Source: Komagataeibacter xylinus | Lineage (GTDB): Bacteria; Pseudomonadota; Alphaproteobacteria; Acetobacterales; Acetobacteraceae | Assembly: GCF_004302915.1 (NCBI RefSeq) | Contig: NZ_QQBI01000007.1 | Location: 62,001 to 126,000, forward strand | DNA: 64,000 nt | Reading direction: 5' to 3' | In this document: positions 52,465 through 61,190 of the stretch, piece by piece | Layout of the letters: each line of letters starts with the position of its first letter | Position numbering within the stretch: position 1 is the first letter of the stretch | Made by a program: the position numbers and the translations under genes | The notes under the pieces: generated by a model | The model's input: only the letters and a program-made list of their open reading frames with translations | Told to the model about the DNA's origin: nothing | The model's database searches: none

Positions 52465-54768
52465 TCAAAATGATACGCCAATGCTGCCAAGGAAGTAACG
52501 CCCCGGTGAAGGAACCGCCCGCGAGCCGGAAAACGAGGAGGCATAATTGAGCCGGTTGGTGATGTTGTTGGCGTTGAACGAGACATGGTAGTGCCTGTAA
52601 TCCCATGAAACCATGCCATTGAGATTGAAGGTGTAGGGCATGCGGGCTGTATTGGTCGTGTCCGGACCGGCCCAGTAGCCTGATGAATACTGTGCGCCAC
52701 CGCCAATCTTGAGGTCACCCCACTGTGGGCGCAGCAGCATGCGCGAAAGGTCATACGAACTCCACACCGACATATTGTTGTGCGGCACCTGTGGCGCGAC
52801 CTTGCCGTTATCGCCGGTGTTGCTGTGGGTCACGCGCCCGTCCATGTAGGAATAGGAGGCGAAGACCTGCCAGTCGCGCGTGATCTTGCCGTTCGCACTC
52901 AGTTCTACGCCACGGATGCGGCGGCCACTGCCGGAATCGGCAAAGCCGGTTTCCATGTCGCCATTCACGTCATAATAACGCGAATTGTTTTCGCTGATCT
53001 GGAAGAAGGCGACCGTGGTGCCCAGCCGCTTGTGAAAGAAGTCGGACTTGTTGCCAAACTCGAACAGGTCGCTGCGCTGGGGCGAGAGGTTGACGCCTTT
53101 CTGCGCCACGTCACCCGCCTGCGGCTTGACCGTGACCAGTGAGGACACATCCGTGCCCACGGGCTTGTACGAGCGTGCGAAGGTGAAGTAGAATGATGTA
53201 TCCTTCAGCGGTGAATACATGATGCTGCCCGAAGGGCTCCAGCGGTCGGATTTCTGCTCGGCGCGGCCATCGCTTGCGGTTGACTGCTTGTAATACGTGC
53301 TGCTGAACGAATCCCACCGCGCGGTGCCGAACAGCGAAAGCTGCCGGGTCAGCTGTATGCGGTCGGCCAGGAACAGCCCGAGGTCACGCGCATTGGCATT
53401 GCCGTAGCCCGTGGCGGGAAAGCTGAGCGACGTGCCCGGATAGGCATATTGCGGGTTGCGGATGGTCTGGTTGTTGGTGCGGTTGGTGAAGCTGCCCGGC
53501 CAGCGCGAATCACTGGCGTAGTTGATGTCCACCCCCGCCTTGAGGTCATGATGGACAAAACCGGTATTGAAGCGCGCGCGCCCCATAATGACATTCTGCA
53601 CGCCCCAGCCCTGCTGCCGGTAGGCCGCACCGCCGCCCGCGCCATAGGGCAGGGCGTAATTGCCACCCGAGAGGATGGCGGCGGCGCATGCCCCCGAGCA
53701 CGCGGCAGGCGTGGTGGCGGTGTAATCGCGCTCGTACAGGCTCAGCCGCGTGTCATTGGTGAGCGTGAACCAGCGCGTGATGTCTGATTTGAGCGCGGAG
53801 GTGAGGGTGTGGATATTGGAGCGGTCAAAGTCGAAATTGCGGGTGTAGCTGGTGTTACGGGCCACGCCATAATCGGTAATGGGGCGATAGATGCCGCCGA
53901 CATCGATCATGCTCACGCCGTAATCGGGCTTGCTGTTGCTGTTCAGCCACTGCCATGTCAGGTGCCATGACGTTTTGCTGCGCAGGCCCACGCCAAAATC
54001 GACCGCGGCGCCATAGCGGTTTGAGGTCACGTTGTCGCGGTCAACCACATCCTGCTTGTTGAACATGCCATTGATGCGAATGGCCATGTCCTCATTGATC
54101 TGGTAGTTGATGTCGCCCACGCCACGAAAGAGCGGCCCGCTGCCAAAGGTCTGGTCATAGCTGTAGCTGGTGCCCGCATGGGCATGCTTCTGGCTCTGGT
54201 TGATGACACCGCCCACATTGCCCGCGCCGAAATATTCGCCCGATGGGCCTTTTATGACCTCGACGCTCTCGGTGTTGAAGGTATCGCGCGTATAGGTGCC
54301 AAAATCACGCAGGCCATCGGTATAGATATCCTGACGCGCCTGCAGCCCGCGAATGCGGAACTGGTCGCCATTCAGCCCGCCCGCGCCCTCGCCGGTGGAA
54401 AGGGTAATGCCCGGCACGTTGGCCAGCGCCTGGTCGAGCGTGAAGGCGCGCTGCTGCCTGATCAGCTCCTGCGGCACGACGGTAATGGTCTGCGGCGTGT
54501 CGCGCACGCTGGCGGGCATGCGGGCGATATGCAGGGTCTCGCTATTGGTATTGCCCGATTCAATGCCGGCATCTTCCGCGTGGGCCTGGCCGCCCACGCG
54601 CACGGCAGACAGCTTGATGGTGCTGTCGGCTGTATCGGTCGGTTCGGGCGGGGCCTCGGCATGGGCCTCATCCGCGCCCGCGCCTAGGCCGACCGACATG
54701 CCCAGTGCCACGGCCACGCGAAGACCGTGCCCCTGTGCCCTGGTGGGGGAGAGTTCTGGCTGGCTCAA
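52465..54768 (-). CDS. TonB-dependent siderophore receptor (Fiu-like catecholate type)
   Basis: 767 residues. Signal-like N-terminus (GLRVAVALGMSVGLGAGADE), plug with ARMPASVRDTPQTITVVPQE, FTLDQALANVPGITLSTGEG, DQFRIRGLQARQDIYTDGLR and VEVIKGPSGEYFGAGNVGGV, and a barrel ending SPGRYFLGSIGVSF. These are classic ferric-siderophore receptor motifs, closest in style to Fiu. It heads the unit Sel1, DUF4405, piuC, and a Fur-box-like sequence lies ~90 bp upstream. Energy should come from ExbBD-TonB encoded divergently next door. Confidence 0.93.
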   Translation of the reverse strand: MSQPELSPTRAQGHGLRVAVALGMSVGLGAGADEAHAEAPPEPTDTADSTIKLSAVRVGGQAHAEDAGIESGNTNSETLHIARMPASVRDTPQTITVVPQELIRQQRAFTLDQALANVPGITLSTGEGAGGLNGDQFRIRGLQARQDIYTDGLRDFGTYTRDTFNTESVEVIKGPSGEYFGAGNVGGVINQSQKHAHAGTSYSYDQTFGSGPLFRGVGDINYQINEDMAIRINGMFNKQDVVDRDNVTSNRYGAAVDFGVGLRSKTSWHLTWQWLNSNSKPDYGVSMIDVGGIYRPITDYGVARNTSYTRNFDFDRSNIHTLTSALKSDITRWFTLTNDTRLSLYERDYTATTPAACSGACAAAILSGGNYALPYGAGGGAAYRQQGWGVQNVIMGRARFNTGFVHHDLKAGVDINYASDSRWPGSFTNRTNNQTIRNPQYAYPGTSLSFPATGYGNANARDLGLFLADRIQLTRQLSLFGTARWDSFSSTYYKQSTASDGRAEQKSDRWSPSGSIMYSPLKDTSFYFTFARSYKPVGTDVSSLVTVKPQAGDVAQKGVNLSPQRSDLFEFGNKSDFFHKRLGTTVAFFQISENNSRYYDVNGDMETGFADSGSGRRIRGVELSANGKITRDWQVFASYSYMDGRVTHSNTGDNGKVAPQVPHNNMSVWSSYDLSRMLLRPQWGDLKIGGGAQYSSGYWAGPDTTNTARMPYTFNLNGMVSWDYRHYHVSFNANNITNRLNYASSFSGSRAVPSPGRYFLGSIGVSF

Positions 54769-54859
54769 TTCACCACTCCTGCTGCACCCTACATGGTGGG
54801 TGTGTTGTCTGATTATGATGACGGAAACGGGGTGTTGATAATCGCTCGCAACACATAAC

Positions 54860-54878
54860 GCAAATGATTCTCATTATT
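54860..54878. promoter_or_regulatory. fur box: Fur-box-like site before the siderophore receptor
   Basis: GCAAATGATTCTCATTATT matches the 19-bp Fur consensus at about 14 positions, including the central ATGAT-TCATTAT core. It lies ~92 bp upstream of the receptor start. Confidence 0.7.
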
Positions 54879-55074
54879 ATAACAAAGAACAAAGCTAAGT
54901 GTTGCCTGCGAGCAACATGGTCAAATTAAGAATAAGAACGAAAAACTTATGAAATAATATGTAATCATGTAACAGCGGGAGTGCCAAGTAGCGTAAAGAG
55001 ACCTGTTTTATCAAAGAAATGTGGCGAGCAGGGCCGTGGCGCGACGGGGGCTTGCGCTATGGCATCAATAATTT

Positions 55075-55093
55075 GATATTGATTATCACTTGC
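55075..55093. promoter_or_regulatory. fur box: Fur-box-like site before exbB
   Basis: GATATTGATTATCACTTGC matches the Fur consensus at about 15 of 19 positions (GATA-TGATTATCA core). It lies ~150 bp before exbB, in the region divergent to the siderophore receptor. Nothing else supported lies in the 475-bp gap. Confidence 0.65.
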
Positions 55094-55243
55094 ATAATGG
55101 GCCGGAATTTGCCATCTGCTGGTGCGGCATGCCCGTGCGGGCACAAAAGCGTTGTTCCGTTGTGTCAGGAATGATCGTGTGTCCTGAACAGCAGGCGTGC
55201 ATGCCGTTATTGTATTCACAAAGTAAAAATCCAGGATTCATTC

Positions 55244-55984
55244 ATGCCGCCAGTCCTTTCTTCGCCCATGTCATTCTCCGCGTGGGAGATGTTCGTGCAT
55301 GCGGGGCCCGTGGTGCGCGGCGTCATGCTCGTGCTGGTGGCATGCAGCCTCATCACATGGACCATCCTGATCGCCAAAACCGTCGAACTCCTGCTGGCCC
55401 GCAGGCAGATGCACAACGCCGCCGCCGCGCTGGACCAGTGCGCATCGGTGGCGGATGGTGCTGATGGCGCGCCCGCCTGCCGCATTGCCCGCACCCTGCT
55501 CGTGGCGGTGCAGGCCGAGCGCAGGCAGTCGCATGATATCGCGGGCGATGCGGAGGGGGTGAAGGAGCGCATAGTCCTGCACCTTGAGCGGCTGGAGGCC
55601 GCCGAGGGGCGGCGGTTCATGCGCGGCACCGGCCTGCTGGCCACCATTGGCGCGACGGCTCCCTTTATCGGGCTGTTTGGCACGGTCTGGGGCATCATGA
55701 CCGCGTTTACCGGCATTGCGGCCAGCCGGGCCACGAGCCTGGCCGTGGTGGCCCCCGGCATTGCCGAGGCCCTGCTGGCAACCGCGCTCGGCCTTGTGGC
55801 CGCCATACCGGCGGTGGTGATCTATAACCACATCATGCGCCAGTCGGCGGGGTGCCGGGCACAGGTGGCTGATCTCACCGCGCTGGTCATGCGCCTGGTT
55901 TCGCGCGATCTGGGGCGCGCGGCGCAGGACAGCGCCGTGCTGCGCGGCTACACGCTGCATGATGCCCGCGCGGCGGCGGAATAG
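55244..55984 (+). CDS. exbB: Biopolymer transport protein ExbB
   Basis: 246 residues, three membrane helices. N-terminal helix VRGVMLVLVACSLITWTILI, then the conserved GLLATIGATAPFIGLFGTVWGIM and GIAEALLATALGLVAAIPAV, the helices lining the proton path of the ExbB pentamer. AGGA lies 7 nt before ATG 55244; Met at MSFSAW is an alternative start. Followed by exbD and tonB. The complex uses the proton motive force to drive the TonB receptors, of which this window encodes four. Confidence 0.95.
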   Translation: MPPVLSSPMSFSAWEMFVHAGPVVRGVMLVLVACSLITWTILIAKTVELLLARRQMHNAAAALDQCASVADGADGAPACRIARTLLVAVQAERRQSHDIAGDAEGVKERIVLHLERLEAAEGRRFMRGTGLLATIGATAPFIGLFGTVWGIMTAFTGIAASRATSLAVVAPGIAEALLATALGLVAAIPAVVIYNHIMRQSAGCRAQVADLTALVMRLVSRDLGRAAQDSAVLRGYTLHDARAAAE

Positions 55985-55995
55985 GGCGGCGGGTC

Positions 55996-56436
55996 ATGGC
56001 AATGCAGCGTATCCGCCACGGTGATGACAGCGTGCATGAGGCGCATGACATCAATGTCACGCCCTTTATCGACGTGATGCTGGTGCTGCTCGTGATCTTC
56101 ATGGTCACGGCGCCCCTCACCACCGTCAATGTGCCTGTTGATCTGCCTTCTTCCACCGAAAAGCCTGTGCCCCGCCCCGATGCTCCGGTCTTCCTGACCG
56201 TAAAGGCCGATCACGGGCTGGCGCTGGGCGAGGATGACGTGACCCCCGACAGCCTGCCCGCAGCCCTTGCCGCCGCAACGCAGGGCGACCGTGACGCGCG
56301 CATTTTCCTCCGTGCGGATAAAACCGTGGATTACGGCACGCTGATGGGCGTGATGGACCGGCTGCGCGCGGCGGGTTATCTGAAAGTCGCCCTGGTCAAC
56401 CTGCAAAATGCGGGTGAGGGGAGCACGGCACCCTGA
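55996..56436 (+). CDS. exbD: Biopolymer transport protein ExbD
   Basis: 146 residues. N-terminal membrane helix with INVTPFIDVMLVLLVIFMVT, including the essential aspartate (FIDVMLVLL), then a periplasmic domain with DLPSSTEKP and VDYGTLMGVMDRLRAAGYLK. Length and motifs are standard. It starts 11 nt after exbB and its stop overlaps the tonB ATG by one base, so exbB-exbD-tonB is one coupled operon. Confidence 0.95.
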   Translation: MAMQRIRHGDDSVHEAHDINVTPFIDVMLVLLVIFMVTAPLTTVNVPVDLPSSTEKPVPRPDAPVFLTVKADHGLALGEDDVTPDSLPAALAAATQGDRDARIFLRADKTVDYGTLMGVMDRLRAAGYLKVALVNLQNAGEGSTAP

Positions 56437-57284
56437 TGCCCACCGTTTTCCCGACCCGTGACACTCCCGGTTCCTTTACACTATGGCGCGCCGCCAGCCT
56501 GCGGCGGGCTGACCGGCGCGATGGGCTGGTATGGGGCGCATCCCTGCTGGTGGTTCTGGGCGGGCTGGCGGGTGCGACGTGGTGGATGATGCGCCAGTCG
56601 CCCCCGGTCATGCCCGTGCCTGAGGCCCCGCCAGCGGCCATCGCCATTGACCTGGCCCCCGAACCTGTCGCCACCCCCGTGCCCCCGACCGATGCGCCGC
56701 CCGGCCCCATGCAGGTTCTCTCGCAGCCTGATCCCACGCCGCTGCCGCCCCCCGAGATCACGGCCCCCCCTTCACCCGCGCCCAACCCGCCCGTTGTCGT
56801 GCCCCGCCATGAAGACCGAAAGACCCCGCCGAAAAAGAAACGGCCCACGCCCCCCGTCAGGGATGCCCCCCCTGACCGCAAGCCCCCAGCCGCGGCCACA
56901 ACGGCGCCGCCCAGTCTTGCCGCCCCGCATGCGCCAGCGCAGGCCGCACCCATGCCGGGGGCCGACCCGGCCCATGCCACGCATGCGCTGCCCACCTGGC
57001 AGGCCGCACTGCTGGCACGGCTGGAGCACTACAAACGCTACCCCGCGCAGGCGCAGGCAGGGCGGCAGGAAGGGGTTGCGGTGCTGCATTTTGCAATGGA
57101 CCGGCAGGGGCATGTCCTTTCAGCCCGCATCGAACGGAGCGCAGGCCATGCGCTGCTCGATGCGGAAACGCTGGACCTGCTCCGGCGGGCCGAACCCCTG
57201 CCGGTGCCCCCGCCCGAGGTCAGGGGCGATCCGATCGTGCTGAGCGTGCCGGTGGAATTCCACCTCGATCAGGCACAACGCTGA
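56436..57284 (+). CDS. tonB: TonB energy-transducing protein
   Basis: 282 residues. One N-terminal membrane anchor (GLVWGASLLVVLGGLAGATW), a long proline-rich periplasmic spacer (~65-190, many PP and PK repeats), and the C-terminal TonB fold (ALLARLEHYKRYPAQAQAGR, then VLHFAMDRQGHVLSARIERS and PIVLSVPVEFHL). It links ExbBD to the receptors. Start shares a base with the exbD stop. Its closeness to three catabolic receptors and one siderophore receptor makes it the likely shared energiser. Confidence 0.93.
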   Translation: MPTVFPTRDTPGSFTLWRAASLRRADRRDGLVWGASLLVVLGGLAGATWWMMRQSPPVMPVPEAPPAAIAIDLAPEPVATPVPPTDAPPGPMQVLSQPDPTPLPPPEITAPPSPAPNPPVVVPRHEDRKTPPKKKRPTPPVRDAPPDRKPPAAATTAPPSLAAPHAPAQAAPMPGADPAHATHALPTWQAALLARLEHYKRYPAQAQAGRQEGVAVLHFAMDRQGHVLSARIERSAGHALLDAETLDLLRRAEPLPVPPPEVRGDPIVLSVPVEFHLDQAQR

Positions 57285-58017
57285 CGGGCAGCCTGAAAAA
57301 GCAGGCAGGCCGCAGAGGCGCTGCGAACCAGCCACGCGCCGTTTTCCGCCTGATGGAAGGGCAGCGGGCGTAAAACATCACGCCTGCATTACGGCCAGAC
57401 CCATGGCTTTCCCATGGCGCTTGCCCACGCGGCGCGCCGTCAGGCCAGGGCCAGCCGGCAGGGAATGCCCCTGCGTGGCCCTGATGCGCCGGGTGCAGGG
57501 GGGACGCAGCGCTTGCCGTCTGTCGCAACCGCGCGTTGTAATGTGGTGCGGTCAAGCCACCTGCCTGCACGTTCGCCCGGCCCTGCGGGGCCGGATGTCA
57601 GGCCAGAGCCGCTCCTGCGGCCTTTCAGTGTCGCACCATCGTCATGCTATGCCTTTGTGGCCGTGTGCCGCGATGTTCGTGGCATTCATGTAAAACCCGC
57701 ATGGCGGGAAGGGGGCTGAACTGGCTTGCTGCGCCATCTGTCAGGCACCGTTCGGGTGCGATCCGCAGGGTGATTGCTGGTGCATGCAACGCCCGGCAGT
57801 GCACCCCCTGCCGCAGGCGGGGGGCGCATGCCTGTGCCCGTCCTGCCTGGAAAAACGCGAGATCGCGCCGCCGCCACCATCCCCCGAGCCAGACTGAGGC
57901 AAGGGGCCAACCTTAACGTCCGGTCATGTTTTACGGCCCGTATTGTGTATTGCCGGGATACCGCGCAGGGTGCGATGCGTTGAAGGTGCCGTAAACAGGC
58001 ACAGGGGGAAGGCATTC
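57285..58017. other. Long GC-rich stretch without supported gene between tonB and msrP
   Basis: Several overlapping open frames exist, but all have the arginine/alanine-rich look of GC-rich noise and no ribosome site. Visible structure: a hairpin with arms CCGGCCC (57577-57583) and GGGCCGG (57588-57594), and an inverted pair CGTAAAACAT near 57370 and ATGTTTTACG near 57926. No riboswitch consensus was recognised. Confidence 0.4.
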
Positions 58018-58962
58018 ATGGCCCGATGGTCCTATCCGCGTCCGTCATCAAGCGAGATTACGCCGCGCGGGGTCTGGCTGTCGCGGCGCAGGCTGCTGGC
58101 GGGGGCCACGCTGGGCATGGCGGTCGGCACGGGGCCGCGCGCCCTTGCCGAGGCCCTGCACACACGGCCCGGCCCCTTTCAGGCAGCGGAAAAACCGACC
58201 CCGCTGGAAGATGTGACCCATTACAACAATTTCTATGAATTCGGGCTGGACAAGACCGATCCCTCAACCCGTTCCGGCCGGTTTCATGCGCGGCCATGGA
58301 CCGTGTCGGTCGAAGGGCTGGTGGCCCATCCGCGCGTGTGGGACATCGATGCGCTGATCGCCGCCATGCCGATCGAGGAGCGGCTGTACCGCATGCGCTG
58401 TGTCGAGGCGTGGTCGATGGTCATCCCGTGGGATGGCTTTCCGCTGGCCAGCCTGCTCGCTCTGGCCGAGCCCTTGGGCAACGCGCGCTACGTGGCGTTT
58501 GAATCGGTCGTGCGCCCGGCCGAGATGCCGGGCCAGACGGGTGGGCTCGACAGCCTGGCCTGGCCGTATGTGGAAGGGCTGCGGCTTGATGAAGCCATGC
58601 ACCCGCTTACCCTGCTGGCCGTGGGCCTGTATGGCGAGACCCTGCCCAACCAGAACGGCGCGCCGGTCAGGCTGGTCGTGCCGTGGAAGTATGGCTTCAA
58701 GGGCATCAAGTCCATTACCCGCATCCGGCTGGTGGAACAGATGCCACCCACGACATGGAACCAGATGAACGCCGCCGAGTATGGCTTCTTCGCCAACGTC
58801 AACCCCGATGTGGACCACCCGCGCTGGAGCCAGGCCTCGGAGCGGGTGATTGGCGCAGGCGGATTTTTTGGTGGCGGTCGTAGGAAAACCCTCATGTTCA
58901 ACGGTTATGGTGCGCAGGTGGCCGGGCTTTATGGCACCATGAACCTGCGCCGCTTTTACTGA
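58018..58962 (+). CDS. msrP: Protein-methionine-sulfoxide reductase catalytic subunit MsrP
   Basis: 314 residues. Twin-arginine signal [20 protein letters not shown], then [16 protein letters not shown] and [20 protein letters not shown], where the cysteine is the molybdopterin-molybdenum ligand. The end TMNLRRFY is typical. MsrP repairs oxidised methionines in periplasmic proteins, using electrons from MsrQ. GGGGGAAGG precedes ATG 58018; the frame's earlier start is rejected because it would bury the Tat signal. Confidence 0.95.
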   Translation: MARWSYPRPSSSEITPRGVWLSRRRLLAGATLGMAVGTGPRALAEALHTRPGPFQAAEKPTPLEDVTHYNNFYEFGLDKTDPSTRSGRFHARPWTVSVEGLVAHPRVWDIDALIAAMPIEERLYRMRCVEAWSMVIPWDGFPLASLLALAEPLGNARYVAFESVVRPAEMPGQTGGLDSLAWPYVEGLRLDEAMHPLTLLAVGLYGETLPNQNGAPVRLVVPWKYGFKGIKSITRIRLVEQMPPTTWNQMNAAEYGFFANVNPDVDHPRWSQASERVIGAGGFFGGGRRKTLMFNGYGAQVAGLYGTMNLRRFY

Positions 58963-58964
58963 GC

Positions 58965-59597
58965 ATGCCGCGCCTGACCGGGGCGGGGCGCACCCGCACG
59001 CTGCTGCCATGGCGCGGCGAGACCATGGTGCTGATGGCGGTGGGGCTGCTGCCTGCAGCACTCTATTTCTGGTATGGTGCGCACGACAGGCTGGGGCCGG
59101 ACCCGGTCAATGTGTTCGAGCGCTGGCTGGGGCTGTGGGCGGTGCGTTTCCTGCTTGCGGCATTGCTGGTCACGCCGTTGCGGGTGGTGAGCGGCATCAG
59201 CCTGCTGCGCTACCGGCGCATGCTGGGGCTGCTGGCCTTCTGGTACGCGCTGATGCATGTGAGCGTTTACGTGGCGCTTGACCAGCAGGGCAACCTGGCC
59301 GTGCTGTGGCATGACATCACGCGCAGGCCCTTCCTCATGCTGGGGTTTGCGGCCTTCCTGCTGCTGCTGCCCCTCGCACTCACATCCAATAACTGGTCCA
59401 TCCGCAGGCTGGGGCGGCGCTGGGGCAGGCTGCACCGGCTGGTCTATGGCGTGGCGGTGCTGGTTGCGGTGCATTTCCTGCTGGCGTTCAAGACGTATAA
59501 CGCCACCAGCGTCAGCTATGCGGCGGCTTTGATGGCCATGGTGCTGTGGCGGGGCGTATCGCTGGTCCGTGCCCGCATCGGGCGTGCAGGAGCATAA
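58965..59597 (+). CDS. msrQ: Haem-binding membrane subunit MsrQ
   Basis: 210 residues, about six membrane helices. Family wording: DPVNVFERWLGLWAVRFLLA, RYRRMLGLLAFWYALMHVSV with a haem-ligand His, DITRRPFLMLGFAAF, and LGRRWGRLHRLVYGVAVLVA with further histidines. It passes electrons from the respiratory quinone pool to MsrP. Start is 2 nt after the msrP stop, so the two are one operon. Confidence 0.95.
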   Translation: MPRLTGAGRTRTLLPWRGETMVLMAVGLLPAALYFWYGAHDRLGPDPVNVFERWLGLWAVRFLLAALLVTPLRVVSGISLLRYRRMLGLLAFWYALMHVSVYVALDQQGNLAVLWHDITRRPFLMLGFAAFLLLLPLALTSNNWSIRRLGRRWGRLHRLVYGVAVLVAVHFLLAFKTYNATSVSYAAALMAMVLWRGVSLVRARIGRAGA

Positions 59598-59801
59598 GGC
59601 ACAGGGCAGGAGAATATCAGCCTGTCTGTGGCATGGTGCATGAAGACGAAGAATGGAAAAACAATTTATGCATTCATTTTGTATCTTAACATGCGGTATT
59701 GGAACATAAAATACTTGAATATATATGATTTATCGGTAGCGTATTGAATGTTTACCATTGATGGATATGCTTTCTCCATCGGGAGGAAGGCCATAACCAT
59801 C

Positions 59802-61190
59802 ATGAAGATTGATCCCGGCATTGTCGAACAGCTTGCGGTCGATCAGGCCTCCCTCCGCGCGGGGCTTGGACTGGCCAAGCCCGCCAAATGGTCCGGGCTG
59901 GGGCACAGCCCGGATGAAACCCTGCTCTGGGGCGAATGCGCGGGCTCTGGCGCCCGGCCCTACCGTGTCATGGTCGATGCGCGTGACATGGGGAGTAAAT
60001 GCACCTGCCCCTCGCGTAAATTTCCGTGCAAGCATGTGCTTGGGCTGATCTGCCTGTGCGCAGGGCAAAAGGCGCCCTTCACGCCCGGCGCCCCGCCTGA
60101 GTGGGTGGGGGAGTGGCTGGCCCGGCGCAGGCCGAAGGCCGCGACCACGCCAGCCGCGACGGCCCGGCCCGCAGGCACACCCCCCGACCTTGAGGCCGCC
60201 CGGCAGGTGCAGCAGGCTATGCCGGACGACCCCAAAGCCGAGGCCCGCCGCAAGGAGGCCGCCAGAAAACGCGCGGGAGAAACCACGCAGGCCGTGTATG
60301 ACGGGCTGCGCACGCTCGAGCAGTGGATTGGCGACCAGCTCCGGCTGGGGCTGGCCAGCTTTGTTGACAACATGCCCGAGCGCTGCCGGCAGGTCGCGGC
60401 CCGGCTGGTTGATGGCAAGGCCACCGCCCTTGCCAGCCGGGTGGATGAACTGCCCGCCCGCATCCTTGCCCTGCCCGCGGGGGCGCGGCTGCAGGCCAGC
60501 GTGGTGGAACTGGGCAAGCTGGTGCAGCTTGCCTGCGCCTTCCGCGCGCAGCCGGAGCGGCCTGACCTGCGCCGCCTTGTCTGCACGGCCGAGACGCGGG
60601 ACACCCTGCTGGTCCACCCCGATACCCAAAGCGTTCATGCCGTGTGGGAAGTGCTGGTCAGCCAGCAGCACATGCAGCGCGACAGGCTGGTGGTGCAGAC
60701 CACATGGCTGCTCAATCTGGGCGATGACGGTCCGCGCTTTGCCATGCTGGTTGATTTTTTTTCCAAGGGCGCTGGCATGCAGCGGAGCAGCCTGTTCACG
60801 CCGGGCGCGTATTTTACCGGCACGCTCGCCTTCTACCCGGCACCCTTTCCGCTGCGTGCCATATTGCGCGAACACGCAGCCCTGCCATCCGCCGATGCGC
60901 CCGACTGGCCTGCGGGCGCGCCGCCGCGTGCGGCCATCAACGCGGCCCTTCTGGCCGAGCCGTGGCGCCTTGAGGTGCCGCTCATGCTGCCAGCGGGGCG
61001 CATCATGCATGATGAAGCGAAACAACTGTGGTGGCGTGCCGCCGATGGCAGCCTGACGCTGCCGCTGGCGGGTGATGTACCGCCCGTATGGCTTGGCACT
61101 GATCTTGCGCGCGCCATCGGCCTGTGGGCGCATGACCGGCTGGCATTGCTCGCAGCCCGGAGCGCGTGGGGGCGCCTGTATCATGGCTGA
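59802..61190 (+). CDS. SWIM zinc-finger protein, first gene of the MoxR-linked operon
   Basis: About 462 residues. The SWIM finger is GSKCTCPSRKFPCKHVLGLI (CxC, six residues, CxH), near residues 65-85, followed by an Ala/Pro/Arg-rich linker and a long domain of unknown fold. SWIM fingers bind DNA or proteins. Start MKIDPGIV at 59802 with GGAGGAAGG upstream; an earlier in-frame ATG at 59748 is possible. The next gene starts 8 nt before its stop. An equally long frame on the opposite strand is a shadow. It keeps company with DUF5691, MoxR and DUF5682 genes, a conserved but poorly understood set. Confidence 0.88.
   Translation: MKIDPGIVEQLAVDQASLRAGLGLAKPAKWSGLGHSPDETLLWGECAGSGARPYRVMVDARDMGSKCTCPSRKFPCKHVLGLICLCAGQKAPFTPGAPPEWVGEWLARRRPKAATTPAATARPAGTPPDLEAARQVQQAMPDDPKAEARRKEAARKRAGETTQAVYDGLRTLEQWIGDQLRLGLASFVDNMPERCRQVAARLVDGKATALASRVDELPARILALPAGARLQASVVELGKLVQLACAFRAQPERPDLRRLVCTAETRDTLLVHPDTQSVHAVWEVLVSQQHMQRDRLVVQTTWLLNLGDDGPRFAMLVDFFSKGAGMQRSSLFTPGAYFTGTLAFYPAPFPLRAILREHAALPSADAPDWPAGAPPRAAINAALLAEPWRLEVPLMLPAGRIMHDEAKQLWWRAADGSLTLPLAGDVPPVWLGTDLARAIGLWAHDRLALLAARSAWGRLYHG

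Noticed and set aside
57403-57719. Small frames between tonB and msrP
   Set aside because: Arg/Ala/Pro-rich, overlapping in several frames, no ribosome site.
59730-61184. 484-codon minus-strand frame opposite the SWIM gene
   Set aside because: The plus-strand frame has the SWIM CxC/CxH motif, ribosome site and coupling to the next gene; the antisense frame has none.
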